A DNA stretch of 64,000 bases from Paenibacillus amylolyticus. GTDB lineage: Bacteria > Bacillota > Bacilli > Paenibacillales > Paenibacillaceae. How positions within the stretch are numbered: position 1 is the stretch's first letter; the number at the start of each line of letters is the position of its first letter. The notes under the pieces are model-generated. The model was not told the origin of the DNA. It did no database searches and saw only the letters and a program-made list of their open reading frames with translations. The stretch is from the NCBI RefSeq assembly GCF_003719335.1, contig NZ_RIAS01000016.1, positions 62,001-126,000 on the forward strand. Direction: 5' to 3'. Below are positions 18,576-28,271 of the stretch, one piece after another. The translations under genes were made by a program, and so were the position numbers.

Positions 18576-20303
18576 TTACCGAAGCAAGTTCGTTTTCGCA
18601 AGTTCAATTAATTCATCGCCACGGCCATTCAGAACGGCTTTCATCATCCATAGCGTGAATCCTTCAGCTTGTTTAATATTGATTTTCGGTGGCAGGGAGA
18701 GCTCCTGGCGATTCACAACAGCGTCGATCAATACCGGGCCATTGTGTTGCAACGCACGTTCTATGGCTCCCTCAAGCTCGGCAGGATCTTCCACGCGTAT
18801 GCCTTCAATGCCCATTGCTTGTGCCACCATCGCAAAGTTTGGATTCACAAGCTCAGTCCCCGATTCGAGGAAACCGGCAGCTTTCATCTCGAGCTCTACA
18901 AAGCTGAGTGCGCCATTGTTAAACACAACCACTTTGACTGGAAGGTTATGCTGCTTCAGCGTGAGCAGATCCCCCATAAGCATCGCTAATCCACCATCTC
19001 CAGATAACGAGATGACCTGTCTTCCAGGATCAGCAACCTGAGCACCAATGGCCTGAGGCAGTGCATTAGCCATCGTTCCGTGATTGAATGAACCTAGCAA
19101 TCTGCGGTTACGGCTCATCTGAATATAACGTGCCGCCCATACCGTTGGTGTACCCACATCACAAGTGAAGATTGCATTTTCCGCAGCAGCATCACTGATC
19201 ACTTTGGTCAAATATTGCGGATGAATAGGCTTTTTGCCTGGTTTTCCCACCGCAAGCTCGTCCAAATCCTCCCGTACTTTCGTATAATGCTTCACGCTTT
19301 TACGCAGATGTTTATCACTATGTTCAGCCGTGAGATACGGAAGCAACGCTTCAATCGTGGCCTTAATGTCACCACACACCCCATAATCCAGTTTGGTTCG
19401 CCGCCCCAAATGCGAGGTTTGGATATCCACTTGTATCACTGTCGCATCTTCCGGGAAAAACTGACGGTACGGGAAATCCGTTCCGAGCATAAGTAGTACG
19501 TCACAGTCCATCATGGCATGGTATCCCGAAGAATATCCGATTAAGCCTGTCAGGCCCACTGAATAAGGATTGTCATATTCTAAGTACTCTTTCCCTCGAA
19601 GCGCAATAACCATAGGGGATTTCAATCGATCACAGAGCTCTAGCAGCGGTTCACGAGCCCCCGCACATCCTGCCCCGCATAGAAGTGTAATTTTCTTGTC
19701 CTGATTCAAGTACTCCGCCAGTTTGGCGAGTTCGGGTTCAGAAGGGTGTACAACCGGATGTGGTGCATGGTATACATGCTCGGGAACAGGCAGATCAGCC
19801 GCTTCAAGTCCAGCAACATCACCCGGAAGCACAATGACAGACACCCCGGAACGTGCTACGGCTGTCTGCATCGCCATCGTGACCGAACGAGGCATCTGCT
19901 TGGCTGTTGTAATCACTTCACAATAATGACTGCATTCCTGGAACAAATACTCCGGATGAGTCGCCTGAAAATATTCACTGCCAATCTCGTCACTTGGGAT
20001 ATGAGCAGCAATGGCCAGAACCGGTACGCGGTTTCGATGGCAATCATAGAGTCCGTTAATCAGATGCATATTCCCCGGGCCGCTGCTCCCTGCACATACG
20101 GCAATGCTCCCACTTACTTGGGCATCTGAACCGGCTGCAAAAGCCGCTACTTCTTCATGTCTTACATGAATCCATTCAATTTTGCCCGACTTGCGGATGG
20201 AGTCGAGAACCGCATTCAGCGAGTCTCCAACAATACCGTATATCCGATGAATCCCCGCATTTAATAAGGCTTCAACAAGAACGTCTGCTATCGTTTTTTT
20301 CAT
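18576..20303 (-). CDS. poxB: Pyruvate oxidase / pyruvate:quinone oxidoreductase
   Basis: A 575-aa thiamine-diphosphate enzyme that converts pyruvate to acetate and CO2, passing electrons through FAD to quinones or oxygen. Similarity to E. coli PoxB is visible along the full length: RHEEVAAFAAG (catalytic Glu), SSGPGNMHLINGLYDCHRN, RGKEYLEYDNPYSVGLTGL, the ThDP-Mg motif GDGGLAMLMGDLLT.....NN and the end GRGDELIELAKTNLLR, which in E. coli is the membrane-binding tail. AAAGGAG precedes the ATG by 12 nt. It is monocistronic. Acetolactate synthase is the nearest alternative but lacks this C-terminus. Confidence 0.92.
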   Translation of the reverse strand: MKKTIADVLVEALLNAGIHRIYGIVGDSLNAVLDSIRKSGKIEWIHVRHEEVAAFAAGSDAQVSGSIAVCAGSSGPGNMHLINGLYDCHRNRVPVLAIAAHIPSDEIGSEYFQATHPEYLFQECSHYCEVITTAKQMPRSVTMAMQTAVARSGVSVIVLPGDVAGLEAADLPVPEHVYHAPHPVVHPSEPELAKLAEYLNQDKKITLLCGAGCAGAREPLLELCDRLKSPMVIALRGKEYLEYDNPYSVGLTGLIGYSSGYHAMMDCDVLLMLGTDFPYRQFFPEDATVIQVDIQTSHLGRRTKLDYGVCGDIKATIEALLPYLTAEHSDKHLRKSVKHYTKVREDLDELAVGKPGKKPIHPQYLTKVISDAAAENAIFTCDVGTPTVWAARYIQMSRNRRLLGSFNHGTMANALPQAIGAQVADPGRQVISLSGDGGLAMLMGDLLTLKQHNLPVKVVVFNNGALSFVELEMKAAGFLESGTELVNPNFAMVAQAMGIEGIRVEDPAELEGAIERALQHNGPVLIDAVVNRQELSLPPKINIKQAEGFTLWMMKAVLNGRGDELIELAKTNLLR

Positions 20304-20456
20304 GATGCTGGGTCACTCCTTTATAACGTTATTTTGATTAGGTTTCCATCCCTTGAATATACCTATTCTTATACCCCAATATTTTGAAAAACGAATCAAT
20401 AACATATGTCATTCCAAGTATATAAACACAATCTGCGTTAACATCTGGAGAAAACT

Positions 20457-20490
20457 CAAAAAATCCGTTTACCTGAAAAGGCAAACGGAT
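20457..20490 (-). terminator. Terminator of the SDR gene
   Basis: ATCCGTTT (20463-20470) pairs with AAACGGAT (20483-20490). On the minus strand a run of six T follows. It lies 46 nt after the stop of the gene at 20536. Confidence 0.75.
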
Positions 20491-20535
20491 CACTCTTGTT
20501 TTTCACACGATATATGCTCCTGAGAGCACAGTTAA

Positions 20536-21297
20536 TCAAATGGCTGGCATAACATTGCCACCGCTTACAGGGATATACGCTCCAGTGATAAAAGAGGACA
20601 AATCGGATGCCAGGAAAGCAACTACGTTCGCAATCTCCTGATCTTCTCCTCTGCGTCTCAATGGTACAGTCCGAGTATAAACCTCATCATGTCCTGGTTC
20701 GCTTGTTCGATCGCGTTCACTAATTGTCCAACCCGGAGCTACTTGGTTAACCGTAATCTGATATTCGCCAACTTCCTTCGCTAACACACGATATACACCG
20801 TCCATCCCGCGTTTTCCTGCGGTATAGGCCGATTGATGCGCAAAATTTTGCATCGCACATTCGGTATTAATCCCAATGAAGCGACCGGACCTCATTTCCT
20901 GCATCTGCGGAATGAAAGCTTTAGCAAGATATACACTCTGCATAACACATGATTCGAACTGGCTCAAGTAATCCTCGGGTGCTTGCTCCAGAACGGAAGT
21001 CCATTCGTATTGAATGACTGCATTCGCAACGACAATATCTACATTACCCAGCTTGTTTTGGATCGCATCTCGTATCCGAAATGCGGTATCCTGTTTAGTC
21101 ATGTCACCTTGTACGATAACGGCCTGACAACCCAGGGCTTCGATCTCGCCCTGCAGTTCTTTGGCCTTCATTTCGTTGTTTATGTAATGCAGCGCCAGAT
21201 TCGCGCCGCAAGTTGCGAGTGTACGAGCAATCACTCTTCCCAATTGACCCGTTGCACCCGTAACTAATGCCGTTTTCCCCGTTAGATCCAATTTCAC
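20536..21297 (-). CDS. SDR family oxidoreductase
   Basis: A 253-aa short-chain dehydrogenase/reductase. The N-terminal TGATGQLGRVIA binds the dinucleotide, the catalytic Tyr-Lys are in SAYTAGKRG, and the end FITGAYIPVSGGNVM is typical. The Ser usually preceding the Tyr is less obvious: the strand reads GRFIGINTEC where NxxS is expected, so activity may be altered. The start is GTG at 21297 with AAGGAGG 12 nt upstream; the frame to 21426 lacks a ribosome binding site. An imperfect palindrome, TCTAAAACGATTTCGA, lies about 30 bp upstream and could be an operator. The substrate is unknown. Confidence 0.83.
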   Translation of the reverse strand: MKLDLTGKTALVTGATGQLGRVIARTLATCGANLALHYINNEMKAKELQGEIEALGCQAVIVQGDMTKQDTAFRIRDAIQNKLGNVDIVVANAVIQYEWTSVLEQAPEDYLSQFESCVMQSVYLAKAFIPQMQEMRSGRFIGINTECAMQNFAHQSAYTAGKRGMDGVYRVLAKEVGEYQITVNQVAPGWTISERDRTSEPGHDEVYTRTVPLRRRGEDQEIANVVAFLASDLSSFITGAYIPVSGGNVMPAI

Positions 21298-21449
21298 GAC
21301 CCGAGATGACCTCCTTATACATTCTATTTCTAAAACGATTTCGAAAAGTGAATTTTTGAATATTCGTGCCGCCTGAATTTTCGGATACCAAGACTTCCTT
21401 TGGGGTTTTTCTTGATTCTCAGTCAATTTCCAACGTTACTTTTGGATCT

Positions 21450-21758
21450 TTATTCGCCACTGTGTTTCACGAGATCAATTTCCTGAAAACGGCTGACTTC
21501 TTTCTCCCAGCGCTCTGCAACATATTGACGGTGTACGGGGTGAACATTATAAGCGTCATAAGCAGCCTGATCTGCAAACTCCATGGAAAAACCGTAATCA
21601 AACTCATTCTTAGCACTCACCTGACGTAACACTTGAAAATGTTCAACACCTGGAATTTCCGCAAGCGCTTCCTTACTTTCGTTCAAAAAAACTTCGGACT
21701 CCGTTGTATCTTTACCTGCATAAAGTGTAAATGTCACCATATGTGTAATTCTGCTCAT
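21450..21758 (-). CDS. Dabb (stress-responsive A/B barrel) protein
   Basis: A 102-aa protein of the dimeric alpha/beta-barrel Dabb family. The N-terminal THMVTFTL strand, the central VLRQVSAKNEFDYGFSMEFA and YNVHPVHRQYVAERW with the conserved His fit the family. Members include stress proteins and small enzymes with varied chemistry, so no activity is assigned. GGAGGAG 9 nt before 21758 selects the start over the ORF start at 21776. It follows rpmE2 on the same strand but is separated from it by a terminator. Confidence 0.85.
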   Translation of the reverse strand: MSRITHMVTFTLYAGKDTTESEVFLNESKEALAEIPGVEHFQVLRQVSAKNEFDYGFSMEFADQAAYDAYNVHPVHRQYVAERWEKEVSRFQEIDLVKHSGE

Positions 21759-21885
21759 CTTTGTTTTCTCCTCCACTATGTTCAGACTCTGTACTCTAGT
21801 TTACAACTGAATGTGCTGAAAGCGCAATATTTGGTTGAGTTGAACTGATAAGCACACATACAAGGCATAAACAGACACTAATAGC

Positions 21886-21916
21886 AAAAACCCCCGGAAT
21901 AACATTCCAGGGGTTT
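21886..21916 (-). terminator. Terminator of rpmE2
   Basis: CCCCCGGAAT (21891-21900) pairs with ATTCCAGGGG (21904-21913) across a 3-nt loop. The minus strand continues with TTTTTGC. Confidence 0.85.
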
Positions 21917-21935
21917 CTCCTCATCTATAAGAGAA

Positions 21936-22187
21936 CTAGTTTTTGAGGTTGTATTTGCGGTTGAACTTGTCAACACGTCCACCGATATCCACGTTTCTTT
22001 GTTTACCAGTGAAGAACGGGTGGGATGCAGAGCTAGTATCTACACGGATAACAGGGTAAGTGTTACCGTCTTCCCATTCCATTGTTTCGTTCGAGAACTT
22101 CGTGGAAGAAGCCAGGAATTTGAAGTCAGCACTTGCATCGTAGAAAATAACGAGCTGTGTTTTAGGATGGATGTCAACTTTTGGCAT
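21936..22187 (-). CDS. rpmE2: 50S ribosomal protein L31 type B (zinc-free)
   Basis: An 83-aa L31 of type B. It contains no cysteine, whereas zinc-binding L31 carries a CxxC pair. In Bacillus the type B form replaces zinc L31 when zinc is scarce and is under Zur control. Family motifs include HPFFTGKQRNVDIGGRVDKFNRKY. GGAG lies 12 nt before the ATG, and TATAAT lies about 45-60 bp upstream on the minus strand. I see no Zur box in front of it, unlike the zinc genes at 37-42 kb, so regulation may differ. Confidence 0.95.
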   Translation of the reverse strand: MPKVDIHPKTQLVIFYDASADFKFLASSTKFSNETMEWEDGNTYPVIRVDTSSASHPFFTGKQRNVDIGGRVDKFNRKYNLKN

Positions 22188-22330
22188 AATCTATTTACAC
22201 TCCTTTAATATGGGTACTCCCTAGAATCAAACTAAATTTTATTATACTCTTTTTTTGTACGAAGTACCAGCAAGAATTGACGAAAAAACAAAAAAATTAT
22301 AATCCATGCGATTGGGTATCTGATCTATCA

Positions 22331-22597
22331 TTACGCCGGGCCTTTTTCCAATACATGCAACATGTACTCGAGCGCCTCTAGTTCATCCCTTCCTCTGGTC
22401 TGTAATCGAACCATACTGCCGTTTCGAAGCGGAAGTAAAGCCATGCCTAGAAGGCTCTTCACATCTACATGATGTTCATGATCAGCCTCCGTATAAGACA
22501 ATGATATGTCCGAAGCAAAACGTGACGCTTGAGAGGATACCGACAATAATTCATCCCGATGGAAATCCGCGTGAATCATAAATTCATGTGTTCTCAC
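22331..22597 (-). CDS. HPr-like protein with degenerate active site
   Basis: An 88-aa protein of HPr fold. The Ser46 region is clear (VDVKSLLGM), as are the C-terminal strand and helix (GSMVRLQTRGRDELEALEYML). The N-terminal phosphorylation loop, normally GIHARPA, reads DFHRDELL: one His is there, but Ala-Arg-Pro is missing and the loop is two residues shorter. This recalls Crh, the regulatory HPr that is phosphorylated only on Ser46. An open frame begins at 22636 (TTG), but AAAGGA stands 9 nt before the GTG at 22597, which gives the normal HPr length. It is transcribed alone, with no ptsI nearby. Confidence 0.75.
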   Translation of the reverse strand: MRTHEFMIHADFHRDELLSVSSQASRFASDISLSYTEADHEHHVDVKSLLGMALLPLRNGSMVRLQTRGRDELEALEYMLHVLEKGPA

Positions 22598-22753
22598 AAC
22601 TTCAATTCCTTTCGCCAAAATATGAGTAACCTGCAATCGTGTGTTTTCATTTATATATTAAAATCAACATGAATTATACCATGTGCTGGCAGGTTGTCCA
22701 TGCCTTTTATGCGGAGAAAACAAAAAAATCACGGTTACTCTGCTTACAATTAG

Positions 22754-22790
22754 AAAAAGGTCCCGTACACATATGTGTACAGAACCTCAT
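22754..22790 (-). terminator. Terminator of the polyol dehydrogenase gene
   Basis: GTACACATATGTGTAC (22765-22780) is a perfect 16-bp palindrome, extended by outer GGT/ACC pairs. On the minus strand CTTTTTC follows. It lies just after the stop at 22802. Confidence 0.7.
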
Positions 22791-22801
22791 GTCCATTCTT
22801 A

Positions 22802-23869
22802 TTACATACCGTTCGGGTAAACCATCACTTTAAGACTACCGCTTTTATTATGCAGTGCCCGCTCCATTGCCTGTTGTGTCTCTTCAAGGGCATATCGATC
22901 CGTGATCAAAGACATCACATCATGCTGTCCTGAACTTAAAAAGGCGACGCCCGCAGGATACGTATTCGCATAACGGAATATGCCATAGATATCTACTTCA
23001 TTATCGGCGATAAACGGTACATTGATTGCAATCTCATCCTGTGCAGGCAATCCAACAATGGCCAGTTTACCACCTCTGCGAAGAGAATAGAGCGCCGATT
23101 GTAGTGCTTTGGGATTACCTGCCGTCTCCCAGGCTGTATCCACCCCGATACCCTCGGTAATTTCCCGAATCACAGCAAGCGCATCCTCATGACGCACATT
23201 GATCGTGTGCGTTGCTCCCATCCGGCGTGCGGCCTCGAGCCGGACTTCCTCTAAATCCGTGACGATTATGGTCTGAACTCCGAAAGATTTCGCTGCCGCA
23301 ACAGCCATCAGTCCGACGGGTCCCATGCCCATAATAGCCAGTGTCGTTCCTGGAGCCAGTTTGCTCCGGCGAGCCGCATGAATACCAACGGAAAACGGTT
23401 CATTCATGGCTGCTTCCTCAAAGGTTAGGTGATCCGGGATTGGAAATACCATATCTTCTCGCATGACCATGTACTGCACAAATGCTCCATCCACCGGAGG
23501 GGTTGCCAGGAATTGAACTTCAGGACACAGATTGTAACGTCCTTCCTTACAAGCTGAACAGCGGCCGCACGTCACTCCAGGTTCAATGGCAACTCGCTCC
23601 CCAACCTTCACCCGGGTAACGTCTGCACCAACCGCAACGATAACCCCTGCACATTCATGGCCAAGAATAATCGGTTTTTCCACAACAAATCTGCCAATAC
23701 GACCATGCTCGAAATAGTGCACATCAGATCCACAAACGCCTACGGCCATTACCTTAATAAGCACTTCATGGGCTGTGGGTCTGGGAACAGGCTGATCCTC
23801 AATGATAATATGTCCAGGCTTTGTCATGACGGCAGCCCTCATCGTTACGGGCAGTTCGTGTTGACTCAT
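22802..23869 (-). CDS. Zinc-dependent alcohol/polyol dehydrogenase (sorbitol dehydrogenase-like)
   Basis: A 355-aa medium-chain dehydrogenase. The catalytic zinc ligands are in GVCGSDVHYFEHG and GHECAG, and the structural zinc Cys cluster is CGRCSACKEGRYNLC. The NAD-binding motif is GMGPVGLMA followed by an acidic residue (VTDLEE), favouring NAD+. The family includes sorbitol and xylitol dehydrogenases. Placed behind GH52 and GH67 genes (77-bp gap), it probably oxidises or reduces a pentose or polyol. The second ATG (23869) has GGAGG 9 nt upstream and is used. The substrate is inferred from context only. Confidence 0.88.
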   Translation of the reverse strand: MSQHELPVTMRAAVMTKPGHIIIEDQPVPRPTAHEVLIKVMAVGVCGSDVHYFEHGRIGRFVVEKPIILGHECAGVIVAVGADVTRVKVGERVAIEPGVTCGRCSACKEGRYNLCPEVQFLATPPVDGAFVQYMVMREDMVFPIPDHLTFEEAAMNEPFSVGIHAARRSKLAPGTTLAIMGMGPVGLMAVAAAKSFGVQTIIVTDLEEVRLEAARRMGATHTINVRHEDALAVIREITEGIGVDTAWETAGNPKALQSALYSLRRGGKLAIVGLPAQDEIAINVPFIADNEVDIYGIFRYANTYPAGVAFLSSGQHDVMSLITDRYALEETQQAMERALHNKSGSLKVMVYPNGM

Positions 23870-23946
23870 ACGCATTCTCCTCCTTTATGCATGTCAGTGC
23901 TGTCTCTCGTTTCAAAGAAAACGTTGCGTACTTCGTACATGATCCA

Positions 23947-26094
23947 TTAGTAGATTTTTCGTGCCTGCTCATCCTGAATTCCGCTCTTGCGATAAAAATA
24001 AGTGTTAATCATATCGCGCCATTCCTTCGCGTGATCTGCCTGTTCCTCTTGCAGCGCAGCTACCTTGTCAAAGATGACTGTATCCACTTTAACTTCCAGT
24101 TCTCTCCATGTTTCGAGTAAAGCTTCAGCCTGCGCAGCACCTTCGAAATGAGTATCGTAGATGTGCTGGATAACCGTTTTACCGGAATGTAACACATGCG
24201 TGTACGGGACGTGATGGAAAAAGAGAATTAACTCATCGGGACAAGTCTCCAGTGATTCATATCGAGTTGCATTTTCAGCATGATATTGGGAAGTATAACC
24301 TGTACCACTCTTCACCGTCCGATCGACCCCAATTCCATGACAGTCGGCAAAGTGATACGTTCCCCATTTGGAATACTCGTAACCATCCACATTAGGACCG
24401 TAATGATGATCTGGATTTACCATCCAGCCTACACCGAGAGGTGCAGTATAATTTTCATAAATGTCGAGTGAAGACAGCAACATGCCCGTAATCCGCTCCA
24501 CCACTTGCTCATCATGTCCAAACGTTAATCTCACCCATTCATCTGCGATGGCTTCTGCCGAGAGCTCAGGATTCCACCCCAGTCTGCCATATCCGTACAA
24601 ATTCGCTTGAGCCAGCGGATGTCCTGTCCAACTTGCATCCGCACCGATGTTGGATACAGCCGCAAATCCACTGTACTGGCGCTGATAGAGCGAACCGTCT
24701 GCAATGCGCTTGATCTCTGAGCCTTTGCCCTTAGCATACGTGTCAAAATCCAGAATTTCCTTCCACTGTGGCACAAGATAAGCCAGATGACGCTGTTGTC
24801 CTGTATATTCTTGCGTAATCTGGAACTCGATCACTTGATTCGTATTCTCCATCGCCCCGAATAAAGGGGATACTGCTTCTCTAACCTGAAAATCCATAGG
24901 TCCATTCTTAATCTGCAAAATGACATTGTCCGCAAACCGTCCGTCTAGCGGTTTAAAGTGATCATAAGCCGCGCGAGCCCGATCTGTAGTACGATCCCGC
25001 CAGTCCTGCTTGCAGTTGTATACGAAGCACCGCCAGATGACAAGTCCGCCAAACGGACGAAGTGCCTCGGCAAGCATGTTCGCACCGTCTGCATGGTCGC
25101 GATTGTATGTGAACGGCCCCGGACGATTTTCAGAATCCGCCTTGATCAGATATCCACCAAAATCCGGAATTGCAGCGTACACCTTCGCCGTTTGAATGTT
25201 CCACCACTCACGCACTTGTTGATCTAGTGGATCAGCGGTCTGTAAGCCACCAACTTCGATTGGACTGGCGTAATTGGCACAAAGAAACAAGCGAATACCA
25301 TACGCTCTGAATTCAGCCGCTACCTTCGCAACATCACCAAGGTATCGCTCTGTCAGAAAAAGACTCTCTTGCTTATGCACATTCACGTTATTAATCGATA
25401 TCGCATTGATTCCGGTTGAAGCCAGTAATCGGGCGTAGTCTCGAATCCGCCCTAAATCCTGTGTGAACTCACCGTTTTCGTAAAAAATAGAACGCCCGGC
25501 ATATCCCCGCTCAATACTGCCGTCCACATTATCCCACTGATTAATCATGCGCAGTTGATTCACGGGTTGCTCTGTAATAAATAAAGGCTTCTCCCCGTCA
25601 AGAGCCGAACCGGCTTCTTCTGATTTACCTTGCTTTAATGTCAGTTCACGCAACAAATGAAAAACAGCGTATAAAACACCTTGCGGCGTCTCTGAACCAA
25701 TAACCAGTTCTTGGAGAGAATCATCTTCACGAATGATAAAACCTTCACCCTGTACAGCAGCACGTTCCGTCTCCGTGAACGCACTAGCCACCTGATTGTT
25801 CCCTGCCCAGGTGCCCAATCGGATTGAAGGTTTACGTTGTTCGCCTGAGTCCGTGCTTTGAGACTGAGAATGATGAATTACAGGCTGTTCCCCATATAAC
25901 TTACCAAGCCCTTGCTTGAGCTCGCTAAGAGCGGTGTCGATGACGAGATGCTGTTCCTGTACATCAATTAGCCGACTCCAGAGAGGAGCTGCCGTTCTCG
26001 CAGCTCCTTTCGCTCCTGGCAGTTCAGCATGATAACTTAGCCATGCTTCATATTGCGGGCCGGACAGTCCAGATTGAACAGTAGTTTGACTCAT
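23947..26094 (-). CDS. aguA: GH67 alpha-glucuronidase
   Basis: A 715-aa intracellular glycoside hydrolase of family 67, which removes 4-O-methyl-glucuronic acid from short xylan fragments. Family signatures are LRMINQWDNVDGSIERGY, LIKADSENRPGPF (proposed acid Glu), and NGPMDFQVREAVSPLFG, which holds the Asp and a Glu of the base pair. No signal peptide is present. AAGGAGG precedes the ATG, which overlaps the GH52 stop (ATGA). The family is usually 680-690 aa; the excess is an insertion near residues 75-90 rich in Ser/Gln. The glucuronate released could enter the uxu genes 6 kb away. Confidence 0.95.
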   Translation of the reverse strand: MSQTTVQSGLSGPQYEAWLSYHAELPGAKGAARTAAPLWSRLIDVQEQHLVIDTALSELKQGLGKLYGEQPVIHHSQSQSTDSGEQRKPSIRLGTWAGNNQVASAFTETERAAVQGEGFIIREDDSLQELVIGSETPQGVLYAVFHLLRELTLKQGKSEEAGSALDGEKPLFITEQPVNQLRMINQWDNVDGSIERGYAGRSIFYENGEFTQDLGRIRDYARLLASTGINAISINNVNVHKQESLFLTERYLGDVAKVAAEFRAYGIRLFLCANYASPIEVGGLQTADPLDQQVREWWNIQTAKVYAAIPDFGGYLIKADSENRPGPFTYNRDHADGANMLAEALRPFGGLVIWRCFVYNCKQDWRDRTTDRARAAYDHFKPLDGRFADNVILQIKNGPMDFQVREAVSPLFGAMENTNQVIEFQITQEYTGQQRHLAYLVPQWKEILDFDTYAKGKGSEIKRIADGSLYQRQYSGFAAVSNIGADASWTGHPLAQANLYGYGRLGWNPELSAEAIADEWVRLTFGHDEQVVERITGMLLSSLDIYENYTAPLGVGWMVNPDHHYGPNVDGYEYSKWGTYHFADCHGIGVDRTVKSGTGYTSQYHAENATRYESLETCPDELILFFHHVPYTHVLHSGKTVIQHIYDTHFEGAAQAEALLETWRELEVKVDTVIFDKVAALQEEQADHAKEWRDMINTYFYRKSGIQDEQARKIY

Positions 26095-28271
26095 TGTACA
26101 GCCTCCTTGCTTGCATAGATCTGTGCAAGATGATTATTTTTGCCTTCAAGTAACCACAGAATAGAAGTTACGCCACGTGGGTAATATTTGCTGCCGACGG
26201 CAACACCGGATAAGATCTGGTCACTCCAGCACCAGTAGGATTCTTTCGGATGAAGCAACCATTTCACATGAGCTGCATCCGCTGCTTTCCCAGACTCATC
26301 CCACTCCACACCCAAAATTTCACGTGTGATAAATTGGGACAGGTAGATTTTGCTCAACCAGGAGTTGTTGCTTGTCGACGACAGCTTCCAGCCGCCATCT
26401 TCAAACAGGCATGTTCCGGGAACTAACACCGTTTTTAGATGTGTGTGCAGTGCCTTGATATAAGGTCCGAACCGGCCGTTAACATCCAGTGCCGCTTCAC
26501 AACCTGTAAAGTACGGGAATACCAAGCCTTCAATAGCCGGAATGATACGCGAATCGTTATTTTCCGCAATAACCGCCGGGATGTAACCTCTATCAGTCAA
26601 TTGAGCAGCGATGCTTGCCGCGCAGCGATCTGCTTGTTTTCCTGCCTGATGAGACAGCTCTGCCAGCTTCTCGCCTGCAAACAATTTTTCGAGTGCAACG
26701 TAGACAGCCCAGCATTTACCCGCAAGATAGATATTGTTCCGTGATTGTCCAAGGGATACGTCCAAACTATCGTACGTGGTAATCTCTGCCCCGCCTTGTG
26801 TACGGCTGCTATCCAGCCCCATTAAGCCATTACGTTGAGCTTCTTCAGGATGGTCACGGTTAAGCATGCTTTGGAAGCATTCCTGAATAACCGGCAACAT
26901 CTCTGTCACAAACTCCCGATCTTGCGTCTGCTCAATATATACCGTTGCGCAACAAAGCCAGTTCACAAGCTCTTCATGGCTCATCTGAGAGAAACAGTCA
27001 TCGATGCCGACGAGTTCATATGCCGAATGACCCGGACGGGAAAATACATTGGCAATACCAATATCATGTGTAAACGTAATTCCGCCTGGATGCAGTGTCT
27101 CTTCTCCAGGGAAGCGCACCTGATCCGTATAGCTATAACGCTTCACAAACCACTCCAGCTCATTACGAACAGTCCATGGATTAAGAGCAAGCTCGAAGTA
27201 CAGTTGGTCTGCGGTCAGATCCAGCGTATTCATCATCCGATATTCCCCTTCATTCACAATCCAGAGCGGCTCTCCATCCGCATCAAGCAATTGCGTGCTG
27301 GCGTAATAGCTGTGGATGGAATGGGCAAGCATATAGGACTGATCTTCGCTCAGCGCTGCCGTTCCAAGACGCTGATCGACTTCAGCACAGGATGCAGTCA
27401 ATGCATCAAAACGATTCAACGCATACTGACCCGCTTCCAAAATGTCAGCAAAGTAACGTGTGTACCAATATGTGGTGTCCATACCGGTAGTTACAATTCC
27501 GCCCCGATAGAAACATACCGCGAATTGGAACGTGCGTTTCTGACCTGCCGGAACTTCCATCAGCAATACAGATGTAGACCCTAAGCCAAATGCCAGATTG
27601 TCCCGATGTTTTTCCCCTAATATCTTCTCCAGCGTAAATCCGCGTGCAGGCCACAGACCTTCATTTTTGGATACAATAGCTGTCAGACGACCTTGTCCAA
27701 CCCCTGTCAATGATCCTCCCTCTGGTCCACCAATCAAACGCATTGCAGAATACGGATCACTGCCTTGATAACCGAAGTAACCTTTACGGGTCTTCTCGCC
27801 TTGGCTGTTGTCAATTGTCATCTCGACCAACACTGCTGGTACGAGCGCATCCATTAGCGCTTCACGCTCTGCACTTTTCGGATGCGGAACGGGACGTACA
27901 GGCGAATAGATACGAAATTCCAGATCCCCTGCATTCCATGTATCCGTGCCTGAAGTGAACTCCCGAGTAATGTCTTCATCCCGAAACGCCGAGATCAGCG
28001 GCTTTGCCTCTGCACTGTCAGCTTGACTTCCGCTTTCCAGCTTCTCCACATCATAACGGCTGCTCTCATCTTCACTTGCTTCATAAAAAGGCAATGCCTG
28101 ATAGTGCTCTCCATCACGAGCTTGTAATCCAATATATACGTTTTGGTCAGCCGGCTTCCCAAGTTCAAGCCCCAGCCCCCCTTTAGCCCCTTTGTAACCT
28201 AGCGTGAAACTGGCAAATGCACCAATTGGTGCGTGATGCGCATTGTAAAAAATGGAATTGGATGTACTCAT
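26091..28271 (-). CDS. xynB: GH52 beta-xylosidase
   Basis: A 726-aa glycoside hydrolase of family 52, a small family known mainly from Geobacillus and Paenibacillus. It cleaves xylose from xylo-oligosaccharides inside the cell. The N-terminus (IFYNAHHAPIGAFASFTLGY) is characteristic. VNEGEYRMMNTLDL holds the likely nucleophile Glu, and TYDSLDVSLGQ the likely acid/base Asp, by analogy with the Geobacillus enzyme. No signal peptide is seen. It is the first gene of an operon with aguA and the dehydrogenase. AGAGG lies 9 nt before the ATG. The AraC-type gene is divergent, 226 bp away. Confidence 0.95.
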   Translation of the reverse strand: MSTSNSIFYNAHHAPIGAFASFTLGYKGAKGGLGLELGKPADQNVYIGLQARDGEHYQALPFYEASEDESSRYDVEKLESGSQADSAEAKPLISAFRDEDITREFTSGTDTWNAGDLEFRIYSPVRPVPHPKSAEREALMDALVPAVLVEMTIDNSQGEKTRKGYFGYQGSDPYSAMRLIGGPEGGSLTGVGQGRLTAIVSKNEGLWPARGFTLEKILGEKHRDNLAFGLGSTSVLLMEVPAGQKRTFQFAVCFYRGGIVTTGMDTTYWYTRYFADILEAGQYALNRFDALTASCAEVDQRLGTAALSEDQSYMLAHSIHSYYASTQLLDADGEPLWIVNEGEYRMMNTLDLTADQLYFELALNPWTVRNELEWFVKRYSYTDQVRFPGEETLHPGGITFTHDIGIANVFSRPGHSAYELVGIDDCFSQMSHEELVNWLCCATVYIEQTQDREFVTEMLPVIQECFQSMLNRDHPEEAQRNGLMGLDSSRTQGGAEITTYDSLDVSLGQSRNNIYLAGKCWAVYVALEKLFAGEKLAELSHQAGKQADRCAASIAAQLTDRGYIPAVIAENNDSRIIPAIEGLVFPYFTGCEAALDVNGRFGPYIKALHTHLKTVLVPGTCLFEDGGWKLSSTSNNSWLSKIYLSQFITREILGVEWDESGKAADAAHVKWLLHPKESYWCWSDQILSGVAVGSKYYPRGVTSILWLLEGKNNHLAQIYASKEAVQ

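Noticed and set aside
22188..22330. Zur box upstream of rpmE2
   Set aside because: No sequence close to TCGTAATNATTACGA was found between the two genes.
26835..27584. 249-aa open frame opposite the GH52 gene
   Set aside because: Shadow of a real gene; composition and lack of a start signal argue against coding.
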